Source: SAR116 cluster alpha proteobacterium HIMB100
GTDB taxonomy: Bacteria > Pseudomonadota > Alphaproteobacteria > Puniceispirillales > Puniceispirillaceae
Direction: 5' to 3'
Length of the DNA: 64,000 nt
Assembly (NCBI GenBank): GCA_000238815.2
Contig: AFXB01000010.1
Location: 310,001-374,000 of the forward strand
Numbering within the stretch: position 1 is the first letter of the stretch; each line of letters opens with the position of its first letter. Below, in pieces: positions 1 to 8,098 of the stretch. The notes under the pieces were generated by a model, which saw nothing but the letters and a program-made list of their open reading frames with translations, ran no database searches and was not told the DNA's origin. The position numbers and the translations under genes are program-made.

Positions 1-56
1 CGTCAGACAACCTTGTGGTTTAGTTAACCCGCCCATCAGAAGGGAAGTTGTAAGAT

Positions 57-851
57 ATGACAGTTTCAATTGCAGTCACGAGTGGCAAAGGCGGCGTAGG
101 CAAGACCAACTGTGCGGTTAATCTGTCGCTCAGCCTGACGAAAATGGGGAAAAGAGTGGTGCTGTTTGATACCGATTTCGGTATGGCGAACGCCCATATT
201 CTGTTGGGTACTAACCCCAAACATACTGCCGCTGACTTTCTGCGCGGCAATACAGATCTGGACAGCATCCTGACAGATGGGCCCTCTGGCTTGCGGTTTA
301 TCGCCGGGGGCAGCGGGCTGCTTGAGTTATTAAATCTGGATAACCATGCGCGTTATCAGATGCTGCAATCGCTGGCTAATTTGGAAGATGATATTGATTA
401 TCTGGTAGTCGACACGCCTGCCGGAGCCTCTGAGAGTGCGCTGTTTTTTGCCAGTGCAGCAACTGTACCTCTGGTTGTTCTGGTCGCTGAGCCAACAAGT
501 TTTCTGGATGCCTATGCGTTAATCAAGGCCGCACATATTGAAAAAAATATAAATAATTTCAGCGTTTTAGTTAATATGTCTGATGGTTCCGCCGCGGCAA
601 AAAAGAATTTTGACAAATTTTTTGAGATCTGCAGACGCTTTCTGGATGTAAATTTGCATTACGCAGGGATGATACCTCTGTCGAATGCGATCCGCAGGTC
701 GATTGTCAAACGGGCACCGATTTCAATTGGTCAGCCCGGAAGCCCGGAAGCCAAAGCTTTTTTGGAACTGGCCAAACAAATGACAAACGCACCGGTCAAT
801 ACGCATGATGGTATCAGGTTTTTTCACAGTGATGTGGAGGCAAAACGCTGA
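57..851 (+). CDS. flhG: FlhG/MinD-like flagellar-number ATPase
   Basis: A 264-aa ParA/MinD-family ATPase. The deviant Walker A loop (SGKGGVGKT, residues 9-17) carries the signature lysine at residue 11. A DTD switch motif lies at residues 38-40 and a Walker-B-like VVDTPAG near residue 115. In polar flagellates this family (FlhG, YlxH, FleN) works with FlhF at the membrane to set flagellar number and place. A Shine-Dalgarno AGGGAAG at 41-47 supports the ATG at 57. The stop overlaps the start of the sigma-28 gene (TGATG), so the two are probably translationally coupled. The flagellar neighbours favour FlhG over a division MinD. No flhF can be assigned in the 56 bases upstream. Confidence 0.88.
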   Translation: MTVSIAVTSGKGGVGKTNCAVNLSLSLTKMGKRVVLFDTDFGMANAHILLGTNPKHTAADFLRGNTDLDSILTDGPSGLRFIAGGSGLLELLNLDNHARYQMLQSLANLEDDIDYLVVDTPAGASESALFFASAATVPLVVLVAEPTSFLDAYALIKAAHIEKNINNFSVLVNMSDGSAAAKKNFDKFFEICRRFLDVNLHYAGMIPLSNAIRRSIVKRAPISIGQPGSPEAKAFLELAKQMTNAPVNTHDGIRFFHSDVEAKR

Positions 852-1564
852 TGAAACATTCCTATGCAGAGCAACAGCCTGATGTTGAAGAGCTGATTGC
901 ATCTCATTCCGAATTGGTGCGCAAAATCGCCTGGCAAATCCACGGCCGCGCCCGCCATATCACGGAAATCGAAGATATTATGCAAATCGGGTATACCGGG
1001 CTGATTGTTGCGGCCCAGAATTATACCCCTCTGGATGGGGCTAGTTTTGCATCCTATGCCAGCATCCGTATCCGCGGCGCAATTGTTGATTACCTGCGCA
1101 AAAGTTCTAATCTTTGCCGCACAACTATCCAGATAAAGAAAAAATATAATCAGGCAGTTGAAAAGCTGGAACGCCGGTTATTGCGGCAGCCAAACCGGCT
1201 TGAAATCGCAGATGAGCTGGATATGAGCGAAGATCAGCTGATCGAATGGGAGGCCGCGTTTCAGGCCAACACCCCACAATCAATTGATTCTGTCTATGAC
1301 CAGTTTTCTATCTGGTTCACCTCTCCTGACAATAACCCTGAAGAAGAGGTAAATGAGGTTGAGCTACAAGAGCTATTGAAAGAAGCCTTGCGGCACTTGC
1401 CAGAAAGAGAAGCTCTGGTTATTCAACTATATTACGTTGAAGAGTTGAACGTTTTTGAAATTGCTGAGGTTCTGGAAGTGTCAACTGGCCGGGTATCACA
1501 AATCAAAAAGTCTGCTGTTGGCCAGCTTCGCCAATTCATTGAGAAAGCCAATCAGGTCGATTAA
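851..1564 (+). CDS. fliA: Flagellar sigma factor FliA (sigma-28)
   Basis: A 237-aa sigma-70-family factor of the FliA/WhiG type. It directs RNA polymerase to late flagellar genes such as flagellins. Region 2 (DIMQIGYTGLIVAAQNY and SFASYASIRIRGAIVDYLR) spans about residues 42-83, a region-3 segment follows, and region 4 with its helix-turn-helix (LPEREALVIQLYYVEELNV to VSQIKKSAV) spans about 181-222. The start overlaps the flhG stop by one base. Candidate targets in this window are the two unusual flagellin genes at 33.5-40.4 kb, which have matching promoter-like sequences. No FlgM anti-sigma gene was recognised here. Confidence 0.92.
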   Translation: MKHSYAEQQPDVEELIASHSELVRKIAWQIHGRARHITEIEDIMQIGYTGLIVAAQNYTPLDGASFASYASIRIRGAIVDYLRKSSNLCRTTIQIKKKYNQAVEKLERRLLRQPNRLEIADELDMSEDQLIEWEAAFQANTPQSIDSVYDQFSIWFTSPDNNPEEEVNEVELQELLKEALRHLPEREALVIQLYYVEELNVFEIAEVLEVSTGRVSQIKKSAVGQLRQFIEKANQVD

Positions 1565-1572
1565 GCAACGCC

Positions 1573-1983
1573 ATGTCACAACAGTGGGAAAACACCGATC
1601 TCATCCAGATGTCTGTACAGACAGCAGAGATGCGGTTTGAGCCTCACCTAGACGACCCGATATTGTTTTTATCCTGTTCTTTGGTCAATATCGCCAGAGG
1701 CAGCTGCCATCTCACCCTCACCTCTGCACTACCCGCAACAGCTGATGCCTGTGGCGAGCTTGTCATTTCAGCAGACCGGCCGGTTATGTCCGGAAGCATC
1801 ACGGTAGGGGAAAAACAGTTTGAAAGAATGTTCCAGGCGTTAAGTGTCTCGCCTGCCCGCCCGGTCACATTAGCTGTGCAGCTGGGCGACAAGCTTCCTG
1901 TTTCGCTGGAAGGATTTTTATTTATAGATGATGACCGCACATCACAGATTGTCAGCCTTCAGGTGAATATCCCTATAAAATAA
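1573..1983 (+). CDS. Hypothetical protein in the flagellar operon
   Basis: A 136-aa protein with no recognised family. It starts 8 bp after the fliA stop and is probably co-transcribed with flhG-fliA. It has no signal peptide or membrane segment. The composition is mixed alpha/beta, with several beta-prone stretches (residues about 30-50 and 60-75) and a C-terminal strand-rich end. A PilZ-like beta-barrel was considered, but the RxxxR and D/NxSxxG signature is absent. A role in flagellar assembly or regulation is inferred only from position. Confidence 0.6.
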   Translation: MSQQWENTDLIQMSVQTAEMRFEPHLDDPILFLSCSLVNIARGSCHLTLTSALPATADACGELVISADRPVMSGSITVGEKQFERMFQALSVSPARPVTLAVQLGDKLPVSLEGFLFIDDDRTSQIVSLQVNIPIK

Positions 1984-1996
1984 TCACCCTGATTTA

Positions 1997-2788
1997 TCAG
2001 CTTGTGAACCGTTTGGTCATATCTGTTTCAGCCTGCAACATGCGTGATGCGCCGCTGAAAGCCTGCTGGGCCTGAATCAACACAGACAGCTCATTTGACA
2101 TGTTCGTATTGGCCATCTCCAGAGATCCTGACATCACCTTGCCGTAAAGCCCGTCAGCATCAAGCCCGCTGGCAATTTCCGCAGCACCAGAAGCTTCATT
2201 TGCCTTGAACAGATTATTACCAACCGGCGTCAGCTTGTTGATGTCAGCAAACAGAGCCAAGCCAACACGGCCGACCTCTTCGATTTGGTCCCGCCCGAGC
2301 TGAGCCCGCACATTGCCATATTCATCGATCGTCAATTCTTCAAGAGCAAGGCGTTCGTCGCCGACAGTGCGTTCAAAAGGCACTTGTAAAAACTGGCCCT
2401 GATCAGACAAGACACGATGACCATCACCGGTGATGACAAAGCCTTCATTATCCAACGAGAATGAACCATCCCGGGTATAGCTTTGCGCGTCAGCACTTGT
2501 ATCATCAGCACGTTTGATCACAAACATGCCCTGCCCTTCCACCGCCAGATCAAGCGTCTGGCCAGTCTGTGTCAGCGGGCCTTGGATCTGGCTGGGACGG
2601 ATTGTTTCGGTCCGCGCCCCATGTCCGATTTTCCCGGGATTCAGCAAGGTCGCTTTCTGCGCATAAATATCCTGAAAAGAGGCCATCGACTTTTTAAATC
2701 CGGTTGTGCGCGCATTCGCAATATTGTTCGACAACACGCCGATTTGCTTCATTGAGGCGTCAAGGCCAGAACGGATAACAGACATCAT
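1997..2788 (-). CDS. Flagellar basal-body rod/hook protein, FlgF/FlgG family
   Basis: A 263-aa flagellar rod/hook-family protein. The N-terminal rod signature (VLSNNIANARTTGFKKS) lies near residues 18-34. The central DLAVEGQGMFVI and SYTRDGSF motifs are typical of FlgF/FlgG. The C-terminus (ELSVLIQAQQAFSGASRML) is the conserved hydrophobic helix that packs in the rod. The protein is exported by the flagellar type III apparatus and forms part of the rod. A Shine-Dalgarno AAGGAG nine bases upstream supports this start. FlgF and FlgG cannot be separated confidently by eye, so no symbol is given. It faces away from the gene at 2956 across a 167-bp divergent promoter region. Confidence 0.85.
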   Translation of the reverse strand: MMSVIRSGLDASMKQIGVLSNNIANARTTGFKKSMASFQDIYAQKATLLNPGKIGHGARTETIRPSQIQGPLTQTGQTLDLAVEGQGMFVIKRADDTSADAQSYTRDGSFSLDNEGFVITGDGHRVLSDQGQFLQVPFERTVGDERLALEELTIDEYGNVRAQLGRDQIEEVGRVGLALFADINKLTPVGNNLFKANEASGAAEIASGLDADGLYGKVMSGSLEMANTNMSNELSVLIQAQQAFSGASRMLQAETDMTKRFTS

Positions 2789-2955
2789 GAGATTCAGCTC
2801 CTTGAGATTTGATTACCACAGCATCGCAAATTCCGTGCCAAGATCATTCCGCATTTTACCCGTCAAAGAGCTTGTTTGAAAAAATTAATCTTGTTTAGAT
2901 ATAGGTTATTAAGCATTATATGAGTCCGCGGCGAAGACCAAAGGAGTCCGTTATT
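2789..2955. promoter_or_regulatory. Divergent promoter region between rod gene and NHLP-like gene
   Basis: A 167-bp gene-free gap between two divergent genes, so it must hold both promoters. It becomes AT-rich towards the right (about 2875-2920), with TTAGATATAGGTTATTAAG as a plausible AT-rich promoter segment for the rightward gene. No clear sigma-28 or sigma-54 consensus was found by eye. Confidence 0.4.
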
Positions 2956-3342
2956 ATGTCCAGCAGCACGTCTCGTTCACTTGTGCCCCTGCCGAAACGC
3001 GATATCAGCGTTAAACCAGCTGGCAATGTGACCGCAACGTCATCGTTAAATGAAAATAATTATCAGTTTACGACGCGCGAAGATGTGAAAAAATATCTGC
3101 CGGATATTTTGGGCAAGGTATTGGCGCGCATTTGGATCGACACTGAATTTCACCGCGATTTTTCCAGTAATCCTGAAAAAACCTTGGCTAAAAATGGCGT
3201 AGTTCTGCCAGAAAACACCGAAATTGAATTTCAGCGCAAAGATACTGAACGCCCGCGAATTGTTGTGTTTGAACGTCGTCCGGGGTCTAAATTCAAGCTG
3301 CGGGTTTTTTATTTGCAGCTGGTGATGATGGCGGGCCGTTGA
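2956..3342 (+). CDS. Protein with NHLP (nitrile-hydratase leader-like) domain
   Basis: A 128-aa protein. The ATG at 2956 is preferred over an upstream in-frame ATG at 2920 because AAGGAG sits nine bases before it. Residues about 45-100 follow the nitrile-hydratase-alpha-like leader pattern: a helix with ARIWIDTEFHRDF, then NPEKTLAKNGVVLPENTEIEF and a strand-rich end. In known systems this domain is either part of nitrile hydratase alpha or the leader of ribosomal peptide precursors. Here it is followed by about 20 basic and hydrophobic residues, and no peptide-modifying enzyme lies nearby. Its place among flagellar genes is unexplained. The stop overlaps the next gene's region by a few bases. 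Confidence 0.6.
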   Translation: MSSSTSRSLVPLPKRDISVKPAGNVTATSSLNENNYQFTTREDVKKYLPDILGKVLARIWIDTEFHRDFSSNPEKTLAKNGVVLPENTEIEFQRKDTERPRIVVFERRPGSKFKLRVFYLQLVMMAGR

Positions 3343-3344
3343 CC

Positions 3345-4055
3345 ATGCGGCATCTGCTGCGCTGGTCTGTCAGCTGTGTGTGTTTTGCAGCTCTGATCGG
3401 GCTTGTTGTGACCGGCACCATGTATCAAGCCCCGGCAACCGCACAAACGATGAGCGAATCAGCTCAGCCAAGCACCGACCCAACAAATGCATTCTCACGC
3501 GGTGTTCAGGCAGTCAAAAATAAAAATTTCCAATTGGCCATAAACCTGTTTGAAACTGCCGCCAGCCGTTCAGAATATGAAGCACAATATAATCTTGCTT
3601 ATTTGCTGCGGCATGGCAAAGGCCGGCCACAAAATTACACAGAAGCGTTATATTGGGTAAAGCTGGCACAGCTTGGCGGCATTGAACTGGCTGAAGATTT
3701 GGCAGATGAAATTGAAGACAGGCTGTCTGAAAAACAGCTTAAGCCCGTACTGGACAGAGTAGCCTCTGCATTAGAGCGCCGCATTGAAGCGGGTGAATTT
3801 GAAGCCATCCCGCAATTGGCTGCTTATCACCACAGCCTGTTGCCAGAGCCTGATTTTGAACAGGCCTATTTGTGGTATGCAATTGCTGTAGCCTTAAGCC
3901 TGCCAGAGGTAATCGACCGTCGCGATGATATGGAAGATGAGCTTGAGCCAGAGCAAATCGGCGCACTTCAGGAAGAAAGTACAGCCATCTTTAACCGGCT
4001 TTTAGCTGGTGAGCCGATCCGCCAACCACAGAGTGAGGCAGCAGATGAAAATTGA
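3345..4055 (+). CDS. Secreted Sel1-like/TPR repeat protein in flagellar locus
   Basis: A 236-aa protein with an N-terminal hydrophobic signal segment (residues about 8-25) ending near an ATAQ cleavage-like site. It is therefore likely periplasmic. Residues about 50-110 contain a Sel1-type repeat (AQYNLAYLLRHGKGRPQNYTEALYWVKLAQLGG), and a second degenerate copy lies near residues 165-195 (EQAYLWYAIAVAL). Sel1 repeats form helical scaffolds for protein contacts. The ATG at 3345 follows the previous stop by two bases; a TTG at 3339 is also in frame. The acidic C-terminus overlaps the next small gene by 11 bp, so the three genes from 2956 form one operon. Confidence 0.7.
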   Translation: MRHLLRWSVSCVCFAALIGLVVTGTMYQAPATAQTMSESAQPSTDPTNAFSRGVQAVKNKNFQLAINLFETAASRSEYEAQYNLAYLLRHGKGRPQNYTEALYWVKLAQLGGIELAEDLADEIEDRLSEKQLKPVLDRVASALERRIEAGEFEAIPQLAAYHHSLLPEPDFEQAYLWYAIAVALSLPEVIDRRDDMEDELEPEQIGALQEESTAIFNRLLAGEPIRQPQSEAADEN

Positions 4056-4239
4056 TGTTCATTGGCTTGTTGACGGTATTATGAGTGTGGAAGCAGATAC
4101 CCCAGAGCAAGCCGAACAGATGGTTGCTGAACAACTGACCACACTGATTGAAAATACAACTGAGCTGACCACGATATTCGGGGCTAAGGCTATTCAGGGC
4201 CGCGCGCTTCATCAAGACGATACCGTTGGTGACGATTGA
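4045..4239 (+). CDS. Small hypothetical protein (64 aa)
   Basis: A 64-aa acidic protein starting at the ATG at 4045, inside the end of the preceding Sel1-repeat gene, which suggests translational coupling. It has a beta-alpha pattern: MKIDVHWLVDGIMSVEAD, then a helix TPEQAEQMVAEQL, then GAKAIQGRAL. It has no membrane segment or signal peptide. The pattern looks like a conserved small cytoplasmic protein, but no family is recognised. The longer in-frame start at 4009 is less likely because it lies deeper in the upstream gene. Confidence 0.55.
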   Translation: MKIDVHWLVDGIMSVEADTPEQAEQMVAEQLTTLIENTTELTTIFGAKAIQGRALHQDDTVGDD

Positions 4240-4271
4240 CCATTATTGAGCTGCCAGAAAAGAGGCGGCGG

Positions 4272-4448
4272 TTAGTTAAACCCACCGAGCAGTTCAGCAA
4301 TGGTACGTTCCAATTCTTCATTGTCACGTTCGATATCCGCAATTTCCTGACGCAGTTCTTCAATTCTGTCCCTGCGCTTTTCCATTACATCGCGAATTTC
4401 ATCAATAACCGTCTGCAAACGCACACTCAGGTCGGTTTCATCAGACAT
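4272..4448 (-). CDS. Small coiled-coil protein (58 aa)
   Basis: A 58-aa protein encoded between converging and diverging neighbours. It starts with MSDETDLSVRLQTVIDEI and is almost entirely heptad-patterned, charged helix (RIEELRQEIADIERDNEEL), ending GGFN. A Shine-Dalgarno GAGGAG lies about seven bases before the ATG at 4448. The mix of leucine/isoleucine spacing and Glu/Arg pairs predicts a dimeric coiled coil. No family is recognised. The position in the flagellar block suggests a chaperone- or adaptor-like role, but this is only inference. Confidence 0.6.
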   Translation of the reverse strand: MSDETDLSVRLQTVIDEIRDVMEKRRDRIEELRQEIADIERDNEELERTIAELLGGFN

Positions 4449-4468
4449 TACTGGCTCCTCTTTGTTTT

Positions 4469-4489
4469 GGGTCTGGTCATCACAGACCC
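4469..4489. other. Hairpin upstream of the small coiled-coil gene
   Basis: A perfect 7-bp inverted repeat (GGGTCTG and CAGACCC) with a 7-base loop. No T-run follows on either strand, so it is not a typical terminator. It would sit in the 5' leader of the leftward small gene and might affect its translation. Confidence 0.3.
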
Positions 4490-4591
4490 GGAATTATACA
4501 TCATCAACAGTTTTTGTTAATATAAGAACAAGTCTGGGCACGCCGTTACTGGCGAACCAAGAGATGTATTTTCACAAGGCTAAATCGTTTC

Positions 4592-5092
4592 ATGAATAGG
4601 CGTCATGCAAAATCAGGACCGTTTTGGATAATCAAGCAAGTCCAGCTGACGATTTTCTGGCTGTTGGGGCTGAGCGTTCTGGTTGTGTTGACCAGTTTTT
4701 CATCAGCCCTGATAGCGGCTGAGGGCCAGACAGTCCCTTGTCAGGTGCGGCTGGAATTCTCTCGTGATGAGGCTGGCGGCCAGCTGGTCCGTTACCGGTT
4801 ATTCCTGCAGATAAAAAACACCAGACCACAACCTGTCAGCACTGTTTCAGTATTATGGCTGGATGCGCAAAACACCATAATCGGGAATAGTGATGCGGAT
4901 TGCCGGGCAAATGATCTGCCTCTTGACGTATCACAGACCGGGCAATGCAGCCGAACGGTACAGACCATCAGCAACCGCCTGATCCAATCCTTTGGCCAGT
5001 CGATCTGGACAGAAATTGTAAATTCTGAGCTGAAAACCTTTGATCGGATCAAATCTTGCAAGATTGAAGGCTATCGCTATGGGCGAGGATGA
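4592..5092 (+). CDS. Secreted or membrane-anchored hypothetical protein
   Basis: A 166-aa protein with a basic N-terminus and one long hydrophobic segment (residues about 16-42, ending SSALIAAEG). This is either an uncleaved anchor or a long signal peptide. The rest is a predicted beta-rich periplasmic domain with four cysteines (C50, C104, C119 and C157 by eye) that could form two disulfides. The cysteine spacing and export segment fit a small periplasmic beta-sandwich. No family is recognised. It lies between flagellar genes and 54 bp before another membrane protein. Confidence 0.55.
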   Translation: MNRRHAKSGPFWIIKQVQLTIFWLLGLSVLVVLTSFSSALIAAEGQTVPCQVRLEFSRDEAGGQLVRYRLFLQIKNTRPQPVSTVSVLWLDAQNTIIGNSDADCRANDLPLDVSQTGQCSRTVQTISNRLIQSFGQSIWTEIVNSELKTFDRIKSCKIEGYRYGRG

Positions 5093-5146
5093 CAGCAACA
5101 GCCCTCCGCCCTGTTATTTTTGACAAAATGCTGACGAGCATGGACG

Positions 5147-5962
5147 ATGGAAAACGAACAGATTAAAACCCAGATTGAAAATGCGAAACGGGCATTTGTG
5201 GCAAGCAAAACCCGTGAACGTGACCCATCTGTTGACGACACTGACGTCCAACAAACCTATCTTCAGTCCGGACCTGAGCAGCAATCAGCTACGGCTGGTC
5301 ACAACACCCACACTGACATGCTTGCGCAGGAACACATCATGGGACGTGTCCGCGAACTGATGAATGAGGCCGCACAGACCCGCAGAGGGCCAGCCGCTAA
5401 ACCAGAGGCACAGCCAAAGCCGTTTTGGGCCCAAAACAAGGTTGATATTCCCCCTTCTGAACAATTTGGAAAGCGACAGAGAATGCATGATAAGGACGAT
5501 AGCGCTACAGGTGACCAGCTGGCCACACCGGCACAGCCAGCCCCGCCCGAAATGAGGGTTCAGGCAGAGCCTGCAGCTGATCCTCTGACAGCAATTCGAC
5601 AGGAAGTATTTAACAAGCTTGGCGATCCCGGAACAGCTTCAGAAGAGCTTCAGGCACTGACCGAACGGATAGACCAGCTGGAAGGCCGAGCTGAAAAACA
5701 GCAACAGGACCTTACGGCATTACTGAAACTGGTGCGTCAACTGGCAAACAGACAGGCAGAGCTGGAGCAGGACACAGCTGCGCCTCGGCGTCAGGGAGGC
5801 TTTTTGGGGCCGTTGGTTCTTGTGCTGTTTGTCATGGCGGCTGGAATTGCCGGATGGTTATTCTGGCTCAATCCAGATATGATGCTGGCGCTTTCAGCCT
5901 CAGTTCTGAATAACAGCTTTGATGCTGTTCTGGGTCTGATCGCCCGGTTTGGCTTAATCTGA
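5147..5962 (+). CDS. Coiled-coil membrane protein upstream of fliL
   Basis: A 271-aa protein with an unusual layout. It has a long polar, Pro/Gln/Ala-rich and probably disordered N-terminus (residues 1-140), a coiled coil (about 155-205, EELQALTERIDQLEGRAEKQ), one transmembrane segment (about 217-238) and a short hydrophobic C-terminal tail. The topology would place the coiled coil in the cytoplasm, like a tail-anchored adaptor. It sits 15 bp before fliL and is probably co-transcribed with it. No known family is recognised. A link to the flagellar motor or to polar organisation is inferred from position. Confidence 0.55.
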   Translation: MENEQIKTQIENAKRAFVASKTRERDPSVDDTDVQQTYLQSGPEQQSATAGHNTHTDMLAQEHIMGRVRELMNEAAQTRRGPAAKPEAQPKPFWAQNKVDIPPSEQFGKRQRMHDKDDSATGDQLATPAQPAPPEMRVQAEPAADPLTAIRQEVFNKLGDPGTASEELQALTERIDQLEGRAEKQQQDLTALLKLVRQLANRQAELEQDTAAPRRQGGFLGPLVLVLFVMAAGIAGWLFWLNPDMMLALSASVLNNSFDAVLGLIARFGLI

Positions 5963-5977
5963 GGAACAAGCATATAA

Positions 5978-6634
5978 ATGGCAGATGCTGAGGACAATGA
6001 CGATTTTGCACACCAGCAGAAACTGGCGCATCGGCGCGCTGCACGCGCACAGCTGAAATTAAGACTTCTGCTGAGTGGCCTGTTCGGCAGCGTGACCTTG
6101 TCCGTGCTGGCCCTGTTCGGCTATGGCATCATCTATCTGTCTGCCCCGGCTGAGCCTTCCGATCCTGAATTAGAGGCCCGGTTGGCGGCAACCAGTCATT
6201 TTGGCAGCAATGATGAACAGGATATGGACCTCATTGATGAGGCAGATGGAGAAGAATTTACCGAAGATGGTGAGGACGGCTTGCTGGCATTCAACAAGCC
6301 TGTGCATCGCTATTTTGCATTTCCAGCGCCGTTTATCTCTAACCTGCACAACAGCCGTAAGCTGATCACAATTGAGCTGGCGCTGGCAACAACCCAATCG
6401 CCTTTTGAAGCAGACAGCTTTATCGAAGATTTGCGCAAAATTGAACCTGTGTTGCGCTCACGTATTCTCAGCTTTCTGTCAACTCAGGACCCTGAAAAGC
6501 TGACCTCTCGTCAGGACAGAGAACGGCTGGCAGACGATATCCGTACAGAAATGAATGATGTTCTGAACAGAGACGAAGAGAGTGAAAATCCAGGCATCAC
6601 AGAGGTTCATATCCTGAAGCTTGTGGTGGCCTGA
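5978..6634 (+). CDS. fliL: Flagellar basal-body associated protein FliL
   Basis: A 218-aa FliL-family protein. A basic cytoplasmic N-terminus is followed by a transmembrane helix (residues about 29-53), an acidic linker (about 60-100) and the periplasmic FliL domain (about 108-218). The domain begins at RYFAFPAPFISNL, continues through EPVLRSRILSFLST and ends ITEVHILKLVVA, matching the usual FliL ending. FliL encircles or supports the stators beside the MS ring. The acidic linker is longer than in many FliL proteins. It closes the flagellar block in this window; fliM does not follow, as it does in some alphaproteobacteria. Confidence 0.85.
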   Translation: MADAEDNDDFAHQQKLAHRRAARAQLKLRLLLSGLFGSVTLSVLALFGYGIIYLSAPAEPSDPELEARLAATSHFGSNDEQDMDLIDEADGEEFTEDGEDGLLAFNKPVHRYFAFPAPFISNLHNSRKLITIELALATTQSPFEADSFIEDLRKIEPVLRSRILSFLSTQDPEKLTSRQDRERLADDIRTEMNDVLNRDEESENPGITEVHILKLVVA

Positions 6635-6672
6635 CCCCCTGCACTGCCCGGCTGTCCAGCTGGATGACAATT

Positions 6673-7059
6673 TTAATGTGCCCCTGCCATAGAAAACACC
6701 ACTGATTCAAAAGCATCCAGCTCTTCTTGTGATAATTCAGGGCCTGACGGCATCGTCGTCAAGGGTTCGAATTCCGGGGATGGCACCGGTCCAGCCTGTA
6801 ATTCGGGCGGAAAAATCCATTTCATTTCCAGACGCTTCTGACGCGTCAGCCGAAATTCAACTGAAATGCCGAGAGGCGCAAATAACACATTTACCTGACG
6901 CTGAAACCGGCCAAATTTCGGTATCATGATATGTTTGGGAAACACAATCGTCCGGGTAATCAGGCGCGGAGCTGACCGAGGCTCAGAGACAATAAACCCC
7001 TCACTGAAATCCAGTGACAATTGCCGGACGGATGGGGTGTCAATATGCGGGTTGTGCAT
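6673..7059 (-). CDS. Hypothetical protein
   Basis: A 128-aa protein with no recognised family. A TTG start at 7089 is possible but has no ribosome-binding site; the ATG at 7059 has AGGAG 13 bases upstream. It has no signal peptide or membrane segment. Several short beta-prone stretches and a proline-rich segment (FPPELQAGPVPSPEFEPL) precede an acidic helical end. It converges with fliL. Confidence 0.5.
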   Translation of the reverse strand: MHNPHIDTPSVRQLSLDFSEGFIVSEPRSAPRLITRTIVFPKHIMIPKFGRFQRQVNVLFAPLGISVEFRLTRQKRLEMKWIFPPELQAGPVPSPEFEPLTTMPSGPELSQEELDAFESVVFSMAGAH

Positions 7060-7144
7060 TATGAGCGCGGTTCTCCTGCCTGATCGCAAACAATTACACC
7101 ATATGAAGGGGGGACGTCAACGAAAAATAACAAGATATTGTCGT

Positions 7145-8074
7145 TTAACGCGATCTCTTTTTCGACTGTGAGGCGTGCTTTGACATCAGCCTGGCCAACA
7201 ACAGACGTTCTTCATCCGCATCCAAATGAAGATGGCGGGTGAGCTTATCAATGCGTTCCTGCTCTTCATCTGAGATATGACCATCTGCCATAGCCTGTTT
7301 AATTTCATCTTCCAGAACAGATTGTTTTAGGGTCATCTGTTTTGAAAAGCCGGTTGCCACAATACCTGTCAATAAGGCCACCACACATACCCCCATCAGG
7401 GCAGTCATGGCCGCGACCGCCCGGCCTGCTGCACTGATAGGCACAACATCGCCATAACCAACCGTGGTCAGAGTGACAAATGACCACCACATCGATTCAG
7501 GAATAGACCCGAAATAATCTGGCTGCAGATCATGTTCAAACACATAAATTAATGTTGATGAGATCATTAATGCCAAAAACAGAAGATAGATTGTCGCCAC
7601 GAAGGCTTGCCGCTCTCGCCTGACTGACGAGATCAAATCTTCAAGTGCAGACGTGTAATGTGAGAATTTGAATAATCTGGCAAGCCTGAGAATACGCAGC
7701 CAGCGCAAATCAATTGACCCAAACAGCAGCGGCAGCAGGCTCGGCAGGATAGCAACCAGATCAATGATACCGGTCGGGCTGAACATATAAGACAGCCGAG
7801 CTTTGAGAGGGGTTATCCCCCGCTCAGCAGCAGGGGCACCAACAGACCAGAAGCGCAGACTATATTCAATTGCAAACAAGGTGACCGAGACCGTCTCAAT
7901 CCACCAGAACAGCCCTGCATAGGCCTGGCGCAGGCTTTCCACTGTCTCCAGTGACACGGCGATAACATTCACAAACACCAATACAGACAGACCAACATCA
8001 ACCAGGCGGCTGGCTTTGTCTCCTTCTTCTGCTTTTTCAAGCAGCTGATATATTCTGTACTGGGCGTCTTTCAT
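7145..8074 (-). CDS. Voltage-gated potassium channel
   Basis: A 309-aa six-helix ion channel of the Kv type. S1-S3 lie in residues about 28-120, an arginine-rich S4 voltage sensor (RWLRILRLARLFK) at 126-138, and S5, pore helix and S6 at 160-243. The selectivity filter TTVGYGD (about 204-210) is the K+ signature. The cytoplasmic C-terminus contains a charged segment (about 255-300) with DGHISDEEQERI, resembling short acidic tails in other bacterial Kv homologues. It would conduct K+ across the inner membrane in response to voltage. It is separated from the gloB gene by 24 bp on the same strand and may be co-transcribed with it, a loose echo of glutathione-linked K+ control in other bacteria. 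Confidence 0.88.
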   Translation of the reverse strand: MKDAQYRIYQLLEKAEEGDKASRLVDVGLSVLVFVNVIAVSLETVESLRQAYAGLFWWIETVSVTLFAIEYSLRFWSVGAPAAERGITPLKARLSYMFSPTGIIDLVAILPSLLPLLFGSIDLRWLRILRLARLFKFSHYTSALEDLISSVRRERQAFVATIYLLFLALMISSTLIYVFEHDLQPDYFGSIPESMWWSFVTLTTVGYGDVVPISAAGRAVAAMTALMGVCVVALLTGIVATGFSKQMTLKQSVLEDEIKQAMADGHISDEEQERIDKLTRHLHLDADEERLLLARLMSKHASQSKKRSR

Positions 8075-8098
8075 CTAGGTGACCTAAAAGACAAAAAG

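Noticed and set aside
4236-4520. Rightward open frame of 94 codons over the small coiled-coil gene
   Set aside because: It is the shadow of the leftward 58-aa gene, which has a proper ribosome site and heptad pattern. The rightward frame has no ribosome site and no sensible composition.
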